DNA of 44,976 bases from Proteus alimentorum (GCF_002607735.1 NZ_NBVR01000028.1:1-44976), one strand, 5' to 3'. Numbered from the stretch's first letter, positions 34,374 through 44,976 are shown. Notes: generated by a model from the sequence alone, not told the origin. Translations and numbers: made by a program.

Positions 34374-34456
34374 TTTGATAAAATAAAGAGATAAAAATTT
34401 CTGGAAACGACCAGTACTGAATTTACTAAATTTTGATTAATTGGCGGGCAAATAAT

Positions 34457-35212
34457 ATGACTCAACAAACTAAGGAAACAACAGATTTTGGTTTCCAAAC
34501 CGTTGACAAAGATGATAAACAAACCATGGTTGCAAGGGTTTTTCACTCTGTCGCGTCTAAGTATGATTTAATGAATGACTTGATGTCTTTCGGTATTCAC
34601 CGCATTTGGAAGCGTTATACCATAGAAGCAAGTGGTGTAAGACGTAACCAACGTGTTCTTGATCTTGCCGGTGGTACGGGTGATTTAACAGCTAAATTCT
34701 CTCGTCTTGTGGGCGAAAATGGGGAAGTTGTTTTAGCGGATATCAATGACTCAATGTTGAAAATGGGGCGTGAAAAGCTACGCGATCACGGTATTGTGGG
34801 TAATGTTAACTATGTACAAGCGAATGCGGAAGAGTTACCGTTCCCTGATAACCATTTTGATTGCATCACTATCTCCTTTGGCTTACGTAATGTGACCGAT
34901 AAAGCAAAAGCGCTACGTTCAATGTTCCGTGTATTAAAGCCAGGCGGACGTCTGCTGGTGCTGGAATTCTCTAAACCCGTTCTTGATCCTTTAAGCAAGA
35001 TTTATGATGCTTACTCTTTCCATATCCTACCGAAAATTGGTCAAGTGATTGTGAATGATGCTGAAAGTTACCGTTATTTAACGGAGTCAATTCGCATGCA
35101 TCCAGACCAAGAAACACTAAAAGGTATGATGGAAGAAGCGGGATTTGATCAAGTTACCTATACCAATATGACTGGAGGTATAGTTGCCTTACACAAAGGA
35201 TTTAAATTCTGA
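34457..35212 (+). CDS. ubiE: Ubiquinone/menaquinone C-methyltransferase UbiE
   Basis: 251 residues, the same as E. coli UbiE. SAM motif I is [15 protein letters not shown]. Further conserved stretches are [52 protein letters not shown] and the [12 protein letters not shown] block. It methylates demethylmenaquinone and the corresponding ubiquinone precursor. The ATG at 34457 fits the family; an ATG at 34433 adds eight residues. ubiJ starts one base after its stop, forming ubiE-ubiJ-ubiB. Confidence 0.96.
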   Translation: MTQQTKETTDFGFQTVDKDDKQTMVARVFHSVASKYDLMNDLMSFGIHRIWKRYTIEASGVRRNQRVLDLAGGTGDLTAKFSRLVGENGEVVLADINDSMLKMGREKLRDHGIVGNVNYVQANAEELPFPDNHFDCITISFGLRNVTDKAKALRSMFRVLKPGGRLLVLEFSKPVLDPLSKIYDAYSFHILPKIGQVIVNDAESYRYLTESIRMHPDQETLKGMMEEAGFDQVTYTNMTGGIVALHKGFKF

Positions 35213-35213
35213 G

Positions 35214-35855
35214 ATGGAAAAAGCCACTTTTTCTCATGATATTGCTTCTCAAGTACTGTATCCGCTACTAACAGCATCAATGGAAACAGCACTTAATCAC
35301 GTTTTATATCAGGAAAATGTGCTTAAACCTGCCCGCAATCGCCTTGCGGGCAAAGTGTTGGCGCTTTCTATCAATGAGTTTCCTCGTTCCATCTACTTAG
35401 TCTTTAGCGAACAACAAGTTGATGTATTAAGTCAGTGGGATGATGAAACTGATTGCTTGATAAAAACAAAACTATTAACTCTGATTAAGCTTCGTGACCG
35501 TCAAAAAATGTCAGAACTTATCAACCGTGGCGATATCACTATTGATGGTGATATGCAGGTTGTTCAAAATTGGTCTGCATTATTAGATATGGCGCAGTGG
35601 GATCCCGCGCAATATTTAGCACCTTATATTGGTGATATTGCGGCACAAAGCCTGACTGTTGTTGCAGGAAAGGGCGTTCAGTTATTTTCTTCACTCTTGA
35701 GTCACCAAAAAGATTATTTACGTGATGCGTTAATTGAAGAGTGGAAAACCGCACCTAGTGCATTAGAAACAGTCCATTTTTATGATGAAATAGAAGAAGT
35801 TGCACAGCAAACAGCCGAACTGGAAAAACGGTTAGGCACATTGGAGAAAAAATAA
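35214..35855 (+). CDS. ubiJ: Ubiquinone biosynthesis accessory factor UbiJ
   Basis: 213 residues with an SCP2-type lipid-binding domain in the first half ([56 protein letters not shown]) and a C-terminal coiled coil ([20 protein letters not shown]). UbiJ organises the soluble Ubi metabolon and binds ubiquinone intermediates. Start at the ATG one base after the ubiE stop; the stop overlaps the ubiB start (TAATG). In E. coli the 3' part of this gene also gives rise to the sRNA EsrE; I could not judge its presence here. Confidence 0.93.
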   Translation: MEKATFSHDIASQVLYPLLTASMETALNHVLYQENVLKPARNRLAGKVLALSINEFPRSIYLVFSEQQVDVLSQWDDETDCLIKTKLLTLIKLRDRQKMSELINRGDITIDGDMQVVQNWSALLDMAQWDPAQYLAPYIGDIAAQSLTVVAGKGVQLFSSLLSHQKDYLRDALIEEWKTAPSALETVHFYDEIEEVAQQTAELEKRLGTLEKK

Positions 35856-37492
35856 TGCTCCTTAGTGAGTTAAAGCGCCTCTATCATATTATTCAGGTAT
35901 TTTTATCTTATGGGCTTGATGAGTTAATTCCTAAACACCGAATTACTTTACCTGCAAGATTAGGATGCCGAGCACTATTTTGGATCAAAAATAAACATCC
36001 AGAAAAACCATTAGGTGAACGCTTACGACTCGCATTGCAAACATTAGGCCCTGTTTGGATTAAATTAGGCCAAATGTTATCAACTCGACGTGATCTTTTC
36101 CCTCCTCAAATCGCTGATCAGCTTGCTTTATTGCAAGACAAAGTTGCTCCTTTTGATGGTAAGAAAGCACGACAATATATTGAAAACTCATTTGGTGGCC
36201 CTATCGACCAATGGTTTGATGATTTTGATGAAACGCCACTGGCTTCCGCTTCTATTGCGCAGGTTCACACTGCAAAATTAAAAGAAAACGGTAAAGAAGT
36301 GGTACTAAAGGTGATTCGTCCCGATATCCAACCCGTGATCAAAGCGGATATCCGTTTGATGTATCGCTTGGCAAATCTATTACCATTTTTACCTGATGGT
36401 CGCCGTTTACGACCCAAAGAGGTGATCCGCGAATACGAAAAAACATTACTTGATGAGCTAAATTTACTGCGTGAAGCTGCAAATGCTATTCAGCTACGTC
36501 GTAATTTTGAAAATAGCTCTATGTTGTATATTCCTGAAGTGTATTCAGATTACTGCCATGAAAACGTGATGGTCATGGAGCGTATTTATGGTATTCCCGT
36601 TTCTGACATTGAAGCGTTGAATGCACAAAAGACGAATATGAAGCTTCTTGCAGAGCGTGGTGTTAAAGTCTTTTTTACTCAAGTATTTAGAGACAGTTTT
36701 TTCCATGCTGACATGCATCCAGGTAATGTGTTTATTAGCTATGATCACCCTGAAAATCCATATTATATCGGTATTGATTGCGGTATCGTTGGCTCATTAA
36801 ATAAAGAAGATAAACGCTATTTAGCTGAAAACTTCTTAGCTTTCTTTAACCGTGATTATCGAAAAGTTGCAGAATTACATGTTGATTCAGGCTGGGTGCC
36901 AGCAGATACCAATGTGGAAGATTTTGAATTTGCGATCCGTACTGTGTGTGAACCGATTTTTGAAAAGCCACTTTCTGAGATCTCATTTGGACATGTGTTA
37001 CTTAATCTTTTCAATACAGCACGTCGTTTCAATATGGAAGTACAACCGCAGCTAGTGTTACTTCAAAAAACATTACTTTATGTGGAAGGGCTTGGGCGCC
37101 AGTTATATCCACAATTGGATTTATGGAAAACGGCAAAACCTTTCTTAGAAGATTGGTTACATAGTCAAATAGGTATCACCGCATTGGTGAATGGTATAAA
37201 GAGCAAAGCGCCTTACTGGATTGAAAAAATGCCAGAGATACCAGAACTGGTTTATGATAGTCTGAAGCAACATAAAAATATGAAGTTAACGCTAGACAAA
37301 TTGACGGAACAAATAAGTTCGCAAAGAGTCAAACAGAGACAGTCTCTATTTTTATTGGGTATAGGTACAACACTGTTTTTATGCGGTAGCCTGTTTTTTG
37401 TTTCTGGTTTTAAAACATTATTCAGTGTTTTTATCAGTTTAGGTCTTCTTGCATGGATTTTGGGTTGGTTTAGATCGGGTAATGCACAATAA
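35855..37492 (+). CDS. ubiB: Atypical kinase/ATPase UbiB
   Basis: 545 residues of the ABC1/ADCK/UbiB family. The diagnostic K-x-G-Q motif is K70-L-G-Q73, followed by the alanine-rich loop [13 protein letters not shown]. The catalytic region [11 protein letters not shown] and [10 protein letters not shown] complete the kinase-like fold. Two C-terminal membrane segments ([19 protein letters not shown] and [18 protein letters not shown]) anchor it. It is needed for aerobic ubiquinone synthesis. It overlaps the ubiJ stop by one base. Confidence 0.96.
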   Translation: MLLSELKRLYHIIQVFLSYGLDELIPKHRITLPARLGCRALFWIKNKHPEKPLGERLRLALQTLGPVWIKLGQMLSTRRDLFPPQIADQLALLQDKVAPFDGKKARQYIENSFGGPIDQWFDDFDETPLASASIAQVHTAKLKENGKEVVLKVIRPDIQPVIKADIRLMYRLANLLPFLPDGRRLRPKEVIREYEKTLLDELNLLREAANAIQLRRNFENSSMLYIPEVYSDYCHENVMVMERIYGIPVSDIEALNAQKTNMKLLAERGVKVFFTQVFRDSFFHADMHPGNVFISYDHPENPYYIGIDCGIVGSLNKEDKRYLAENFLAFFNRDYRKVAELHVDSGWVPADTNVEDFEFAIRTVCEPIFEKPLSEISFGHVLLNLFNTARRFNMEVQPQLVLLQKTLLYVEGLGRQLYPQLDLWKTAKPFLEDWLHSQIGITALVNGIKSKAPYWIEKMPEIPELVYDSLKQHKNMKLTLDKLTEQISSQRVKQRQSLFLLGIGTTLFLCGSLFFVSGFKTLFSVFISLGLLAWILGWFRSGNAQ

Positions 37493-37562
37493 AAACACAT
37501 CAAAGTTTGTCTTTGAGCAAGTTAAAAGATGAATTCGAGATTCCCGAAAATTGAATTCGTTG

Positions 37563-37570
37563 TATATAAT
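37563..37570 (+). promoter_or_regulatory. Candidate -10 of the tatABC promoter
   Basis: TATATAAT lies 48 bp ahead of the tatA ATG, in the 125-bp gap after ubiB. No good -35 stands at the right distance, so the call rests on the -10 alone. Two GAATTC sites flank the upstream stretch. Confidence 0.4.
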
Positions 37571-37617
37571 GGGCACTGTTATTAAGTATAACCCCGAAAA
37601 TAGTTGAGGAACATAAA

Positions 37618-37887
37618 ATGGGCGGTATTAGCATTTGGCAATTACTCATCATCGCTGTCATCGTTGTCTTATTATTTGGTACAAATAAACTGCGCACATT
37701 GGGCTCAGATTTAGGTGCATCAGTAAAAGGCTTTAAAAAAGCGATTGGTGACGAAGCTGCAGATAAAGACACCAACAACGCTGAAAAAACAAATAATGAC
37801 GCAGATTTTGATACTAAAAATTTAGCGCAGAAGACTTCAACAGAAGAGAAGTCTACAACTGAGAGCAAAAACAAAGAGCAGGTGTAA
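37618..37887 (+). CDS. tatA: Sec-independent translocase subunit TatA
   Basis: 89 residues. A short N-terminal membrane helix ([18 protein letters not shown]) is followed by the [23 protein letters not shown] amphipathic helix typical of TatA and an acidic, low-complexity tail. TatA oligomers form the pore through which folded twin-arginine substrates cross. TGAGGAA lies before the ATG. First gene of tatABC. Confidence 0.96.
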   Translation: MGGISIWQLLIIAVIVVLLFGTNKLRTLGSDLGASVKGFKKAIGDEAADKDTNNAEKTNNDADFDTKNLAQKTSTEEKSTTESKNKEQV

Positions 37888-37890
37888 ACC

Positions 37891-38406
37891 GTGTTTGACA
37901 TTGGTTTTAGTCAGCTGCTATTGGTCATGGTGATTGGTCTTGTTTTTCTGGGGCCAGAACGTTTGCCCGTAGCAGTAAAAACAATTGCTGGCTGGGTAAG
38001 GGCGTTACGCTCTTTGGCTGCGAATGTGCAAAATGAACTGACGCAAGAACTAAAACTTCAAGAACTCCAAGAGAGCTTGAAAAAAGTTGAAGAGAAAGCG
38101 AATTTGCAAACGTTATCGCCAGAGCTAAAAGCGTCTATGGATGAGTTAAAAGAGGCTGCACAGTCTTTAAAACAAACTTATCAAGCACCTACAACGCCAG
38201 ACTCCACGAAAGAGCAGTCTGTAAAAACCGACTCTACGGAACCTTCACCTTCTGATTTAGCCGCACTTGCTGAAGCTGATGAAGTTAATGATGATGCTAA
38301 TCGCCATAAACCTGTGGCAGAAAGTGTTACAAAGACAGAAGTTCCAGTTACTCAACCAGTAACAATAGAGAAAAAAACAACTGATCAGGTCAATGGTGAG
38401 CATTAA
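37891..38406 (+). CDS. tatB: Sec-independent translocase subunit TatB
   Basis: 171 residues starting at a GTG three bases after tatA. The N-terminal [31 protein letters not shown] segment is the TatB signature (membrane helix, the conserved E in GPERLP and the following amphipathic helix). A coiled region (about 45-95) and a low-complexity tail follow. With TatC it forms the receptor for twin-arginine signal peptides. Confidence 0.95.
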   Translation: MFDIGFSQLLLVMVIGLVFLGPERLPVAVKTIAGWVRALRSLAANVQNELTQELKLQELQESLKKVEEKANLQTLSPELKASMDELKEAAQSLKQTYQAPTTPDSTKEQSVKTDSTEPSPSDLAALAEADEVNDDANRHKPVAESVTKTEVPVTQPVTIEKKTTDQVNGEH

Positions 38407-38409
38407 AAC

Positions 38410-39192
38410 ATGGCAGTAAATGATACCCAACCGCTGATCAGCCATTTAATAGAACTTCGTAAGCGTTTGATGTATAGCTTAGTCTCAGTTCTAGTGGTTT
38501 TTTTAGCGCTGGTTTATTTTTCTAACGATATCTATCAATTAGTCTCGGCTCCATTACTTGATAAGTTGCCAAAAGGGTCAAATATGAGTGCGACAGATGT
38601 TGCCTCTACCTTTTTGACTCCGATTAAATTGACAATCATGGTATCCGTTTTTGCTTCTGTGCCTGTTATTCTTTATCAGGTATGGGCTTTTATCGCACCA
38701 GCATTGTATAAACACGAACGTCGCTTAATGCTGCCATTACTTGTTTCAAGTACAGTATTATTCTATCTCGGTATGGCGTTTGCTTATTTTGTTGTGTTCC
38801 CTCTCGCGTTTGGCTTTTTTGTTAATACAACCCCTGAAGGGGTTAACTTTATTCCAGATATCAGTAAATATCTAAGTTTCGTCATGACGTTATTTATGGC
38901 GTTTGGTGCGGCTTTTGAAGTACCGATTGCGATTATTTTACTGTGCTGGAGTGGTGTAACAACACCAGATGCTTTAAAGAAAAAACGTCCTTATATTCTT
39001 GTGGGTGCCTTTGTCGTTGGTATGGTATTGACACCACCAGATGTTTTCTCTCAAACCTTACTCGCAATACCGATGTACTTGTTGTTTGAAATCGGAGTCA
39101 TGGTATCGCGCTTTTATGTAGGTAAGGGAAGAAGAACAGATGAAGAAGCTGAGGAAGCAGAGGCAGAAGCTGAAGCAGAACAGCAAAAATAA
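38410..39192 (+). CDS. tatC: Sec-independent translocase subunit TatC
   Basis: 260 residues with six membrane segments. TatC hallmarks are [15 protein letters not shown] at the N-terminus, the [14 protein letters not shown] segment and [25 protein letters not shown]. It binds the twin-arginine motif directly. The tail is a run of E/A repeats. It begins three bases after tatB. tatD, which follows in E. coli, is missing; two hairpins and rfaH come next. Confidence 0.97.
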   Translation: MAVNDTQPLISHLIELRKRLMYSLVSVLVVFLALVYFSNDIYQLVSAPLLDKLPKGSNMSATDVASTFLTPIKLTIMVSVFASVPVILYQVWAFIAPALYKHERRLMLPLLVSSTVLFYLGMAFAYFVVFPLAFGFFVNTTPEGVNFIPDISKYLSFVMTLFMAFGAAFEVPIAIILLCWSGVTTPDALKKKRPYILVGAFVVGMVLTPPDVFSQTLLAIPMYLLFEIGVMVSRFYVGKGRRTDEEAEEAEAEAEAEQQK

Positions 39193-39215
39193 TTTTAGAA
39201 ACGATTTTCTAAAAT
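39192..39215 (+). terminator. Hairpin at the tatC stop
   Basis: ATTTTAGAAA (39192-39201) pairs with TTTCTAAAAT (39206-39215), a perfect 10-bp AT-rich stem with loop CGAT. It probably protects the tat mRNA end or assists the next terminator. Confidence 0.5.
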
Positions 39216-39228
39216 CATATGATATTAG

Positions 39229-39254
39229 CCCAGCAATTGCTGGGTTAATTTTTT
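39229..39254. terminator. Terminator between tatC and rfaH
   Basis: CCCAGCAATTGCTGGG at 39229-39244 is a fully palindromic hairpin followed by TTAATTTTTTC, and lies between converging genes. Confidence 0.8.
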
Positions 39255-39755
39255 CTAGAGCGACTCTTTTTTGAATTCTTTATTTCCCACTGATTTTTTT
39301 ACTTCGCTATTTAATATCTTTAAAAGCAAAATTGAACGTGTTTCACCATCAGGCTCTTGATATATGGCTTTGATCCCTTGAAAAATACCCTCTGTAATTA
39401 ATACGCTATCGCCACTATGAGGTACATTTTCTTCACTATAAGTGAGAGAAGAAAGTTGAGGTATTTGCAGTGTATCAATCACATCTTGAGGAACAGTGAC
39501 AGGATATTGCCCAAAACGAACAAACGAGTTGACTCCACGCGTTGAGTTAATGGTTGTGGTATGGATCACTTCAGGATCAAACTCGATAAAAAGGTAATTA
39601 GGGAAAAGCGGTTCTGTTACGGTTGTGCGCTTTCCTCTTAATACTTTTTCTATGGTTACCATAGGTGTAAAACAGCCCACTTGCTGACGTTCTAAATGTT
39701 CGATAGCACGAGGAATTTGTCCTCGTTTACAATACAGCAAATGCCAGTTTTTCAT
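39255..39755 (-). CDS. rfaH: Transcription antiterminator RfaH
   Basis: 166 residues, NusG paralogue. The N-terminal NGN domain opens NWHLLYCKRGQIPRAIEHLERQQVGCFTP, and VRGVNSFVRFGQYP-type strands follow. The C-terminal KOW domain is at about 115-166 (GDSVLITEGIFQGIKAIYQEPDGETRSILLLKILN). RfaH is recruited to ops elements in LPS, capsule and conjugation operons and promotes elongation and translation. Position and strand between the tat genes and ubiD are the same as in E. coli. Confidence 0.93.
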   Translation of the reverse strand: MKNWHLLYCKRGQIPRAIEHLERQQVGCFTPMVTIEKVLRGKRTTVTEPLFPNYLFIEFDPEVIHTTTINSTRGVNSFVRFGQYPVTVPQDVIDTLQIPQLSSLTYSEENVPHSGDSVLITEGIFQGIKAIYQEPDGETRSILLLKILNSEVKKSVGNKEFKKESL

Positions 39756-40043
39756 AATAGAGACAATAGGTTAGTTGAATTTAATTAAGCGATGATAGCA
39801 AATTTATCATTAAGGTAACAGTTATCTATCGGGGATTAAATGAAAAATAGAGTAACGTAGTTTTATACTGAAAAAAGAACAGAAAAGCTGTGTTCATACG
39901 CAATAAAAGGGCTTGTTTTTGTTACTTTTACTTGGATCTCGGATAGAGGTAACAAGTTGACAAAAAAATGATGGTAAAAACAAGAAAAAGCTTTCAAGAT
40001 AATTATCTTAGAGTTTTGTTCATAATTATAAAGAGGTTCTGTA
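39756..40043. other. Divergent promoter region of rfaH and pepE
   Basis: This 288-bp AT-rich region separates the two starts. TTGACA at 39957-39962 and a TATAAA near 40026 are loose promoter-like boxes on the + strand. AAAGAGG precedes pepE. No palindrome or leader ORF stood out. Confidence 0.35.
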
Positions 40044-40769
40044 ATGGAAGTTTTTTTATTAAGTAACGGAAAAATTGCCGGGGATCCACGTTGGTTAAGT
40101 TATGCAAAAGATAATATCGATAGCATGATTAAAAAACGCGGTATTCGTTCTGCTGTATTAATTGCTTATGCTGTTATTCGTTCCGATCATGATCAACGCG
40201 CTCGTGATTTATCAGAAGTGTTAGGCATTGAAGTTACTTGTATTGAACATTTTGATTCAGAAGTTGATGCAATCAATAATGCAGAATGTATTTTAGTTAG
40301 TGGTGGTAATACTTGGTTATTAAACCAAATGCTGCATGAGAAAGGATTGGTAGTTCCAATTCAACGCGCAGTACGTGAGCGTAATATTCCATATATTGGT
40401 TGGAGTGCAGGTTGTAACGTTGCAACACCAACAATTCGTACCACTAATGATATGCCAGTACGCTCCTCTGTTATTATGCCTTCATTAGGCCTATTCCCTG
40501 TTCAAATTAACCCACATTATATTGATGCTTCTATCAGTGGTCATATGGGTGAAACTCGCGATGAGCGTATTGCCGAGTTTTGTGCAATTAACCCTGAAGA
40601 GATTGTTGTGGCTATCCGTGAAGGTAGTTACTTATATATTCAAGGCGAAGAATTACATTATTACAGCGCTAAAAATGAAGGTTTTAAAATCTTCCAGCAT
40701 GGAAAAACATTCCCTGAACAGTTTGACACTAAATTACTTTCAGAGTGGGTTCCATTCCGCTGTTTATAA
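40044..40769 (+). CDS. pepE: Aspartyl dipeptidase PepE (peptidase E)
   Basis: 241 residues of peptidase family S51, which hydrolyses dipeptides with N-terminal aspartate. The nucleophile S121 is in GWSAGCN; D136 and H158 (NPHYID) complete the triad in the same spacing as Salmonella PepE (S120, D135, H157). Cytoplasmic, no signal peptide. It is monocistronic with a terminator after it. It stands between rfaH and ubiD, a place where E. coli has no gene. Confidence 0.94.
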   Translation: MEVFLLSNGKIAGDPRWLSYAKDNIDSMIKKRGIRSAVLIAYAVIRSDHDQRARDLSEVLGIEVTCIEHFDSEVDAINNAECILVSGGNTWLLNQMLHEKGLVVPIQRAVRERNIPYIGWSAGCNVATPTIRTTNDMPVRSSVIMPSLGLFPVQINPHYIDASISGHMGETRDERIAEFCAINPEEIVVAIREGSYLYIQGEELHYYSAKNEGFKIFQHGKTFPEQFDTKLLSEWVPFRCL

Positions 40770-40838
40770 GTATAGTGAACGCTACTAAATAAAAAGCATT
40801 GCATTTTAGTGAGTTATGCGTTTAGCTTATAGCGTCTC

Positions 40839-40866
40839 AAAGAGGGCATTGGCCCTCTTTTCTTTC
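40839..40866 (+). terminator. Terminator after pepE
   Basis: AAAGAGGGC (40839-40847) pairs with GCCCTCTTT (40852-40860), loop ATTG, followed by TCTTTC. Confidence 0.85.
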
Positions 40867-40886
40867 ACTCACTGGCTCGTAAGATT

Positions 40887-42359
40887 ATGATGAAATACCG
40901 CGATTTAAGAGATTTCCTTTCATTATTAGAAGAAAAAGGTGAATTAAAACGTATCACCTATGAAATAGATCCCTACCTTGAAATGACCGAAATAGCGGAC
41001 AGAACTTTACGTGCCGGTGGGCCTGCGCTGTTGTTTGAAAACCCGAAAGGGTATGATATGCCAGTGCTTTGTAACTTATTTGGTACACCCGAGCGTGTCG
41101 CAATGGGAATGGGGCAAGATGATGTTAAAGCCTTACACGAAGTTGGAAAGTTATTAGCTTTTCTAAAAGAGCCTGATCCTCCAAAAGGTTTTCGTGATCT
41201 CTTTGATAAGTTACCTAAATTTAAGCAAGTTTTAAATATGCCAACAAAACGCTTGAGTAAAGCCCCTTGTCAGGAGGTGGTTTTAACAGGTGATGATGTT
41301 GATTTAACAAAAATCCCTGTTATGCATTGTTGGCCTGAAGATGCGGCACCTTTGATTACTTGGGGATTAACGGTGACTCGTGGCCCATTAAAAGAGCGTC
41401 AAAATCTGGGTATTTATCGCCAGCAAGTGCTGGGTAAAAATAAAGTGATTATGCGCTGGTTATCGCATCGTGGTGGGGCGTTAGATTTTCAAGAGTGGTG
41501 CCAAAAACATCCCGGTGAACGATTCCCTGTTTCTGTAGCATTAGGGGCAGATCCTGCCACTATTTTAGGTGCTGTAACACCTGTACCAGATACATTATCT
41601 GAATATGCATTTGCTGGCTTATTACGGGGTAATAAATCAGAAGTGGTAAAATGTCTTTCAAATGATCTTGAAGTGCCTGCAAGTGCTGAAATTATCCTTG
41701 AAGGTTACATTGAACCGGGCGAATTGGCTCCAGAAGGGCCATATGGTGATCACACAGGATATTATAATGAGATTGACTCTTTCCCTGTGTTTACCATTAC
41801 GCATTTAACGCGCCGTAAAGATGCAATTTATCATTCAACATATACAGGGCGTCCACCTGATGAACCCGCAGTATTAGGTGTTGCGTTGAATGAAGTGCTT
41901 GTTCCGATATTACAAAAACAATTTCCTGAAATTGTAGATTTTTATTTACCTCCTGAAGGATGTTCTTACCGTTTAGCCGTTGTGACAATGAAGAAACAAT
42001 ATGCAGGTCATGCAAAACGCGTAATGATGGGAGTTTGGTCTTATTTACGGCAATTTATGTACACCAAATTTGTGATTGTTTGCGATGATGATGTCAATGC
42101 AAGAGATTGGAAAGATGTGATTTGGGCAATCACGACCAGAATGGATCCTGCGAGAGATACCATTATGATGGAAAATACGCCTATTGATTATCTCGACTTC
42201 GCTTCACCTGTTTCAGGATTAGGATCAAAAATGGGTCTTGATGCAACTAATAAATGGCCAGGTGAGACAGATAGAGAATGGGGTAGACCTATTGTGATGT
42301 CTGATGAAGTTAAGCAACGAGTCGATACTATTTGGGAACAGCTCGATATTCTTAAATAA
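40887..42359 (+). CDS. ubiD: 3-polyprenyl-4-hydroxybenzoate decarboxylase UbiD
   Basis: 490 residues, close to the 497 of E. coli. It decarboxylates the octaprenyl-hydroxybenzoate intermediate of ubiquinone with prenylated FMN. Family features are [21 protein letters not shown] at the N-terminus, the [20 protein letters not shown] block, [25 protein letters not shown] (prFMN and metal binding), [15 protein letters not shown] and [24 protein letters not shown]. The start is a tandem ATGATG. fre follows after 15 bp, probably in the same transcript. Confidence 0.96.
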   Translation: MMKYRDLRDFLSLLEEKGELKRITYEIDPYLEMTEIADRTLRAGGPALLFENPKGYDMPVLCNLFGTPERVAMGMGQDDVKALHEVGKLLAFLKEPDPPKGFRDLFDKLPKFKQVLNMPTKRLSKAPCQEVVLTGDDVDLTKIPVMHCWPEDAAPLITWGLTVTRGPLKERQNLGIYRQQVLGKNKVIMRWLSHRGGALDFQEWCQKHPGERFPVSVALGADPATILGAVTPVPDTLSEYAFAGLLRGNKSEVVKCLSNDLEVPASAEIILEGYIEPGELAPEGPYGDHTGYYNEIDSFPVFTITHLTRRKDAIYHSTYTGRPPDEPAVLGVALNEVLVPILQKQFPEIVDFYLPPEGCSYRLAVVTMKKQYAGHAKRVMMGVWSYLRQFMYTKFVIVCDDDVNARDWKDVIWAITTRMDPARDTIMMENTPIDYLDFASPVSGLGSKMGLDATNKWPGETDREWGRPIVMSDEVKQRVDTIWEQLDILK

Positions 42360-42374
42360 TAACAGAGGAACAAC

Positions 42375-43076
42375 ATGGCAATACTGAATTGTAAAGTCTC
42401 ACTTGTTGAGCCGATGACAGATACGGTTTATCGGGTAAGGCTATTACCTGATGGCGAATTTGATTTTCAGGCTGGGCAATACCTTTTAGCAGTTATGGAT
42501 GAACGTGATAAACGTCCTTTTTCTATTGCATCTATACCTGAAAACAAAGACTTTATTGAACTTCATATTGGTGCGTCTGAACTCAATCTTTATGCGATGG
42601 CAGTGCTTGATGTGATATTAGAAAAGCAACAGCTTACCATTGATATTCCTCATGGGAATGCATGGTTTAAAAAAGAGAGTCAACGTCCTCTATTATTAAT
42701 TGCTGGCGGTACAGGATTTTCTTATACCCACTCAATTTTGTTGGCTGCATTAGCTGAAAATCCACAGCGATCTATTACGATTTATTGGGGGGGAAGAGAA
42801 AGTGTTCACCTCTATGATCTTAATGAATTACAAGAATTATCAGAGTTGCATCCATCTTTAATGATTGTTCCTGTGGTCGAGCAACCTGATGAGACTTGGC
42901 GAGGCCGAAAAGGTACGGTATTAACGGCAATAAGCGAAGATTTTGGTGATTTATCTGAATATGATATTTACATCGCTGGGCGCTTTGAGATGGCAAAAAT
43001 CGCCAGAGATCGTTTTTGTAATGAGCGCAATGCAGATAAAACCCGCTTATTTAGCGATGCTTTTGAATTTATCTGA
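42375..43076 (+). CDS. fre: NAD(P)H-flavin reductase Fre
   Basis: 233 residues, same length as E. coli Fre. The FAD/flavin-binding motif RPFSIAS is followed by the NAD-binding [16 protein letters not shown], and by YWGGRE and a C-terminal aromatic (DAFEFI). It reduces free FMN, FAD and riboflavin; reduced FMN is also what UbiX/UbiD cofactor formation needs. AGAGGAA precedes the ATG. It lies directly after ubiD. Confidence 0.95.
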   Translation: MAILNCKVSLVEPMTDTVYRVRLLPDGEFDFQAGQYLLAVMDERDKRPFSIASIPENKDFIELHIGASELNLYAMAVLDVILEKQQLTIDIPHGNAWFKKESQRPLLLIAGGTGFSYTHSILLAALAENPQRSITIYWGGRESVHLYDLNELQELSELHPSLMIVPVVEQPDETWRGRKGTVLTAISEDFGDLSEYDIYIAGRFEMAKIARDRFCNERNADKTRLFSDAFEFI

Positions 43077-43133
43077 CAAAACGAGAGTACCCCGTTATTT
43101 GTTATTATTTTCGTTTTTAAAACCATAAAAAAA

Positions 43134-43151
43134 CCCGCCCCTGACGGCGGG
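43134..43151 (-). terminator. Terminator of fadBA (minus strand), shared with fre
   Basis: CCCGCC (43134-43139) pairs with GGCGGG (43146-43151) around CCTGAC. On the minus strand the stem is followed by seven T residues, so it ends the fadBA transcript; the AAAAT on the other side gives little termination for fre. Smaller inverted repeats, ATGGTT/AACCAT (43155-43169) and ACGTTC/GAACGT (43185-43206), lie between it and fadA. Confidence 0.75.
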
Positions 43152-43225
43152 AAAATGGTTTCTAACCATGCAATCGAAAAGAATACGTTCCTAACGATCA
43201 GAACGTGGATATACAAAATGCCGTA

Positions 43226-44389
43226 TTAAACACGTTCTATAATCGTTGCAATACCTTGCCCTAATCCAATACACATTGTGGCTAAGCCAAACTGCGCATC
43301 TTTACGCTCCATAATATTTAATAATGAAGTGGTTATTCGAGAGCCTGAACAACCTAAAGGATGTCCTAAGGCAATCGCTCCGCCATTTAAATTAATCTTG
43401 TCATCGATACTATCGAGTAAATTCATTTTCTTCATGCAAGCTAATGACTGTGCAGCAAAAGCTTCATTTAGCTCAAAAATATCAATATCACCTAATGTTA
43501 ATCCTGCTCTTTTTAACGCGATTTCTGTTGCAGGAACAGGGCCATAACCCATAATTGCCGGATCACATCCAGTCACAGCCATAGCTCGAATAATGGCACG
43601 AGGCTTTAAATTGTGTTCTTTGGCATAACGTTCACTGGTGATAAACATGGCGGATGCACCATCAGAAACTGCGGATGAATTGCCTGCTGTTACAGAGCCT
43701 GCCGCGGGATCAAATACGGGTTTAAGCTGTGCTAACTCTTCAAGGCTCGGGTTATAACGAATAACTTCATCATTTTTTACATTGATAAAATTACCCGTTG
43801 CATCATGACCATTAATCGCAATTATCTCATTATCAAAATAGCCTTGTTGCGTTGCAAGAGCAGCTAAATGATGAGAACGGTAAGCGAATTTATCTTGTTC
43901 TTCGCGTGAAATTTGGAATGATTTTGCGAGCATTTCTGCTGTTAATCCCATTGAAAATGAGGCTTTAGCAACAGAAAGGTTAAGTGATGGATTAAAATCT
44001 GCATTATAAGTCATCGGTACGTGACCCATATGTTCAACACCGCCGATTAATGCTACTTGGCTATCACCCAGCATAATTTGGCGTGCGCCATCATGTAATG
44101 CTTGCATTGATGAACCACATAACCGGTTAACGGTCACTGCTGGAACCTTGTGTGGAAGTTCAGCCAATAACGCTGCATTACGAGCAATATTAAAACCTTG
44201 CTCTAAAGTTTGTTGTACACAACCCCAAATCACATCACCAATATCATTGGGATTAATATTCGGATTACGTGTTAGTAGTGTTTGCATCAATTGTGCAGAG
44301 AGATTTTCCGCTCTAACATGGCGAAATGCACCACCTTTCGAGCGTCCCATTGGAGTACGAATACCATCAATTATGACAACCTTTTCCAT
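43226..44389 (-). CDS. fadA: 3-ketoacyl-CoA thiolase FadA
   Basis: 387 residues, as in E. coli. The nucleophile C91 is in [18 protein letters not shown]. The catalytic histidine lies in [14 protein letters not shown] and the second cysteine in TMCIGLGQG near the C-terminus. It removes acetyl-CoA in the last step of aerobic beta-oxidation, in a complex with FadB. AAGGAG precedes the ATG. It follows fadB by about 11 bp on the same strand. Confidence 0.97.
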   Translation of the reverse strand: MEKVVIIDGIRTPMGRSKGGAFRHVRAENLSAQLMQTLLTRNPNINPNDIGDVIWGCVQQTLEQGFNIARNAALLAELPHKVPAVTVNRLCGSSMQALHDGARQIMLGDSQVALIGGVEHMGHVPMTYNADFNPSLNLSVAKASFSMGLTAEMLAKSFQISREEQDKFAYRSHHLAALATQQGYFDNEIIAINGHDATGNFINVKNDEVIRYNPSLEELAQLKPVFDPAAGSVTAGNSSAVSDGASAMFITSERYAKEHNLKPRAIIRAMAVTGCDPAIMGYGPVPATEIALKRAGLTLGDIDIFELNEAFAAQSLACMKKMNLLDSIDDKINLNGGAIALGHPLGCSGSRITTSLLNIMERKDAQFGLATMCIGLGQGIATIIERV

Positions 44390-44400
44390 TTCATATCTCC

Positions 44401-44976
44401 TTAAGCGAGTTCTCTGATGTTAACATCTACTTTTGCGGGCTTTGGATAGTAGGTTTCGTTGCGTTGCGCTTTCTGTTTTAAGCTTTCAGGGATTTGGTAA
44501 AGAGGCCCTAATGATGCGTATTGTTGTGCATCTGCAACAAATTGCGCTAATCCGATGGTATCAAGGTAACGGAATACACCACCTCGGAAAGGAGGGAAGC
44601 CTAAACCATAAACTAACGCAATATCAGCTTCTGCTGGTGAGGCAATAATACCTTCATCTAAACAACGGATAACTTCATTGATCATTGGGATCATCATGCG
44701 AGCAATAATTGCATCTTGGCTAAACTCTTGTGTTTTGCCAGCATGTTGTTGAAGAAGCGTTTGAATTTGATCATCAACAGATTTCTGTTTTTTACCCCGT
44801 TTATCAACAGAGTAATTATAGAAACCATGATTATTTTTCTGACCATATCGCTGTTGCTCATATAAAAGAGCAATCGCATCTCGCTCAATCGTACCCATTC
44901 TGTCAGGGAAACCGTGAGCCATGACGGCTTGAGCATGATTTGCCGTATCAATACCCACAACATCAAGTAGGTATGC
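44401..44976 (-). CDS. fadB: Fatty acid oxidation complex alpha subunit FadB (C-terminal part)
   Basis: The frame is open from the window edge ([20 protein letters not shown]) to the TAA at 44401, giving the last 191 residues of FadB. They belong to the second 3-hydroxyacyl-CoA dehydrogenase C-terminal domain: [41 protein letters not shown] is the family signature. The N-terminal hydratase/isomerase and NAD-binding domains lie outside the window. It is first in fadBA; FadR and CRP sites would be upstream, out of view. Confidence 0.95.
   Translation of the reverse strand, partial: AYLLDVVGIDTANHAQAVMAHGFPDRMGTIERDAIALLYEQQRYGQKNNHGFYNYSVDKRGKKQKSVDDQIQTLLQQHAGKTQEFSQDAIIARMMIPMINEVIRCLDEGIIASPAEADIALVYGLGFPPFRGGVFRYLDTIGLAQFVADAQQYASLGPLYQIPESLKQKAQRNETYYPKPAKVDVNIRELA

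Overview
The window looks like the chromosome of a low-GC enterobacterium of the Morganellaceae, most likely Proteus. Codon usage is AT-rich. The right-hand third keeps the E. coli-like order yigM-metR-metE-udp-rmuC-ubiE-ubiJ-ubiB-tatABC-rfaH-ubiD-fre-fadA-fadB. The left-hand part is a mosaic of catabolic and accessory operons. No rRNA, tRNA, CRISPR array or prophage was seen. Assignments rest on reading the sequence and on remembered family members; no search was run.

Layout. 1-1206: the right end of an IS3-family element lies inside a helicase-like gene, of which only the C-terminal part remains. 1264-3223: the rRNA repair/rescue pair rtcB2-prfH, preceded by an unannotated 15-codon leader ORF with a perfect Shine-Dalgarno sequence and possible switching hairpins. 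3326-5991: the deoxyribose module, deoC-deoR diverging from deoK, with a CRP site and DeoR-like palindromes between them. 6067-10145: a MurNAc operon murQ-murP-murR-tauE with a CRP site and two matching palindromes. 10450-14257: an ornithine carbamoyltransferase / carbamate kinase / YfcC-type transporter operon, preceded by a 33-codon ORF that closely resembles the ornithine-sensing arrest peptide SpeFL. 14365-16733: valine-attenuated ilvBN with its ivbL leader. 16741-19776: an XRE-cupin regulator diverging from a TauE-type permease, then an MFS transporter. 19859-24049: PurR-type adenine permease, an AaaT-like acetyltransferase and the YjcE antiporter. 24052-29649: the biotin transporter yigM, metR/metE, a membrane protein of unknown function and yidB. 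29737-30361: five tandem copies of a 125-bp ERIC-like repeat. 30497-32930: CRP-controlled udp, a PTP-like phosphatase and a DedA protein. 33033-44976: rmuC, ubiquinone genes, Tat translocase, rfaH, pepE, ubiD, fre and the fadBA operon, with fadB cut by the window edge.

How it works together. Several operons scavenge carbon and nitrogen (deoxynucleosides, MurNAc, uridine, ornithine/citrulline, fatty acids), and many have CRP-type sites upstream. Three translated leaders stand out. ivbL is a classical attenuator. The SpeFL-like peptide would place ornithine carbamoyltransferase rather than ornithine decarboxylase under nascent-peptide ornithine sensing. The leader before rtcB2 could couple rRNA repair to the state of translation initiation. 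The last two are the most promising observations in the window.
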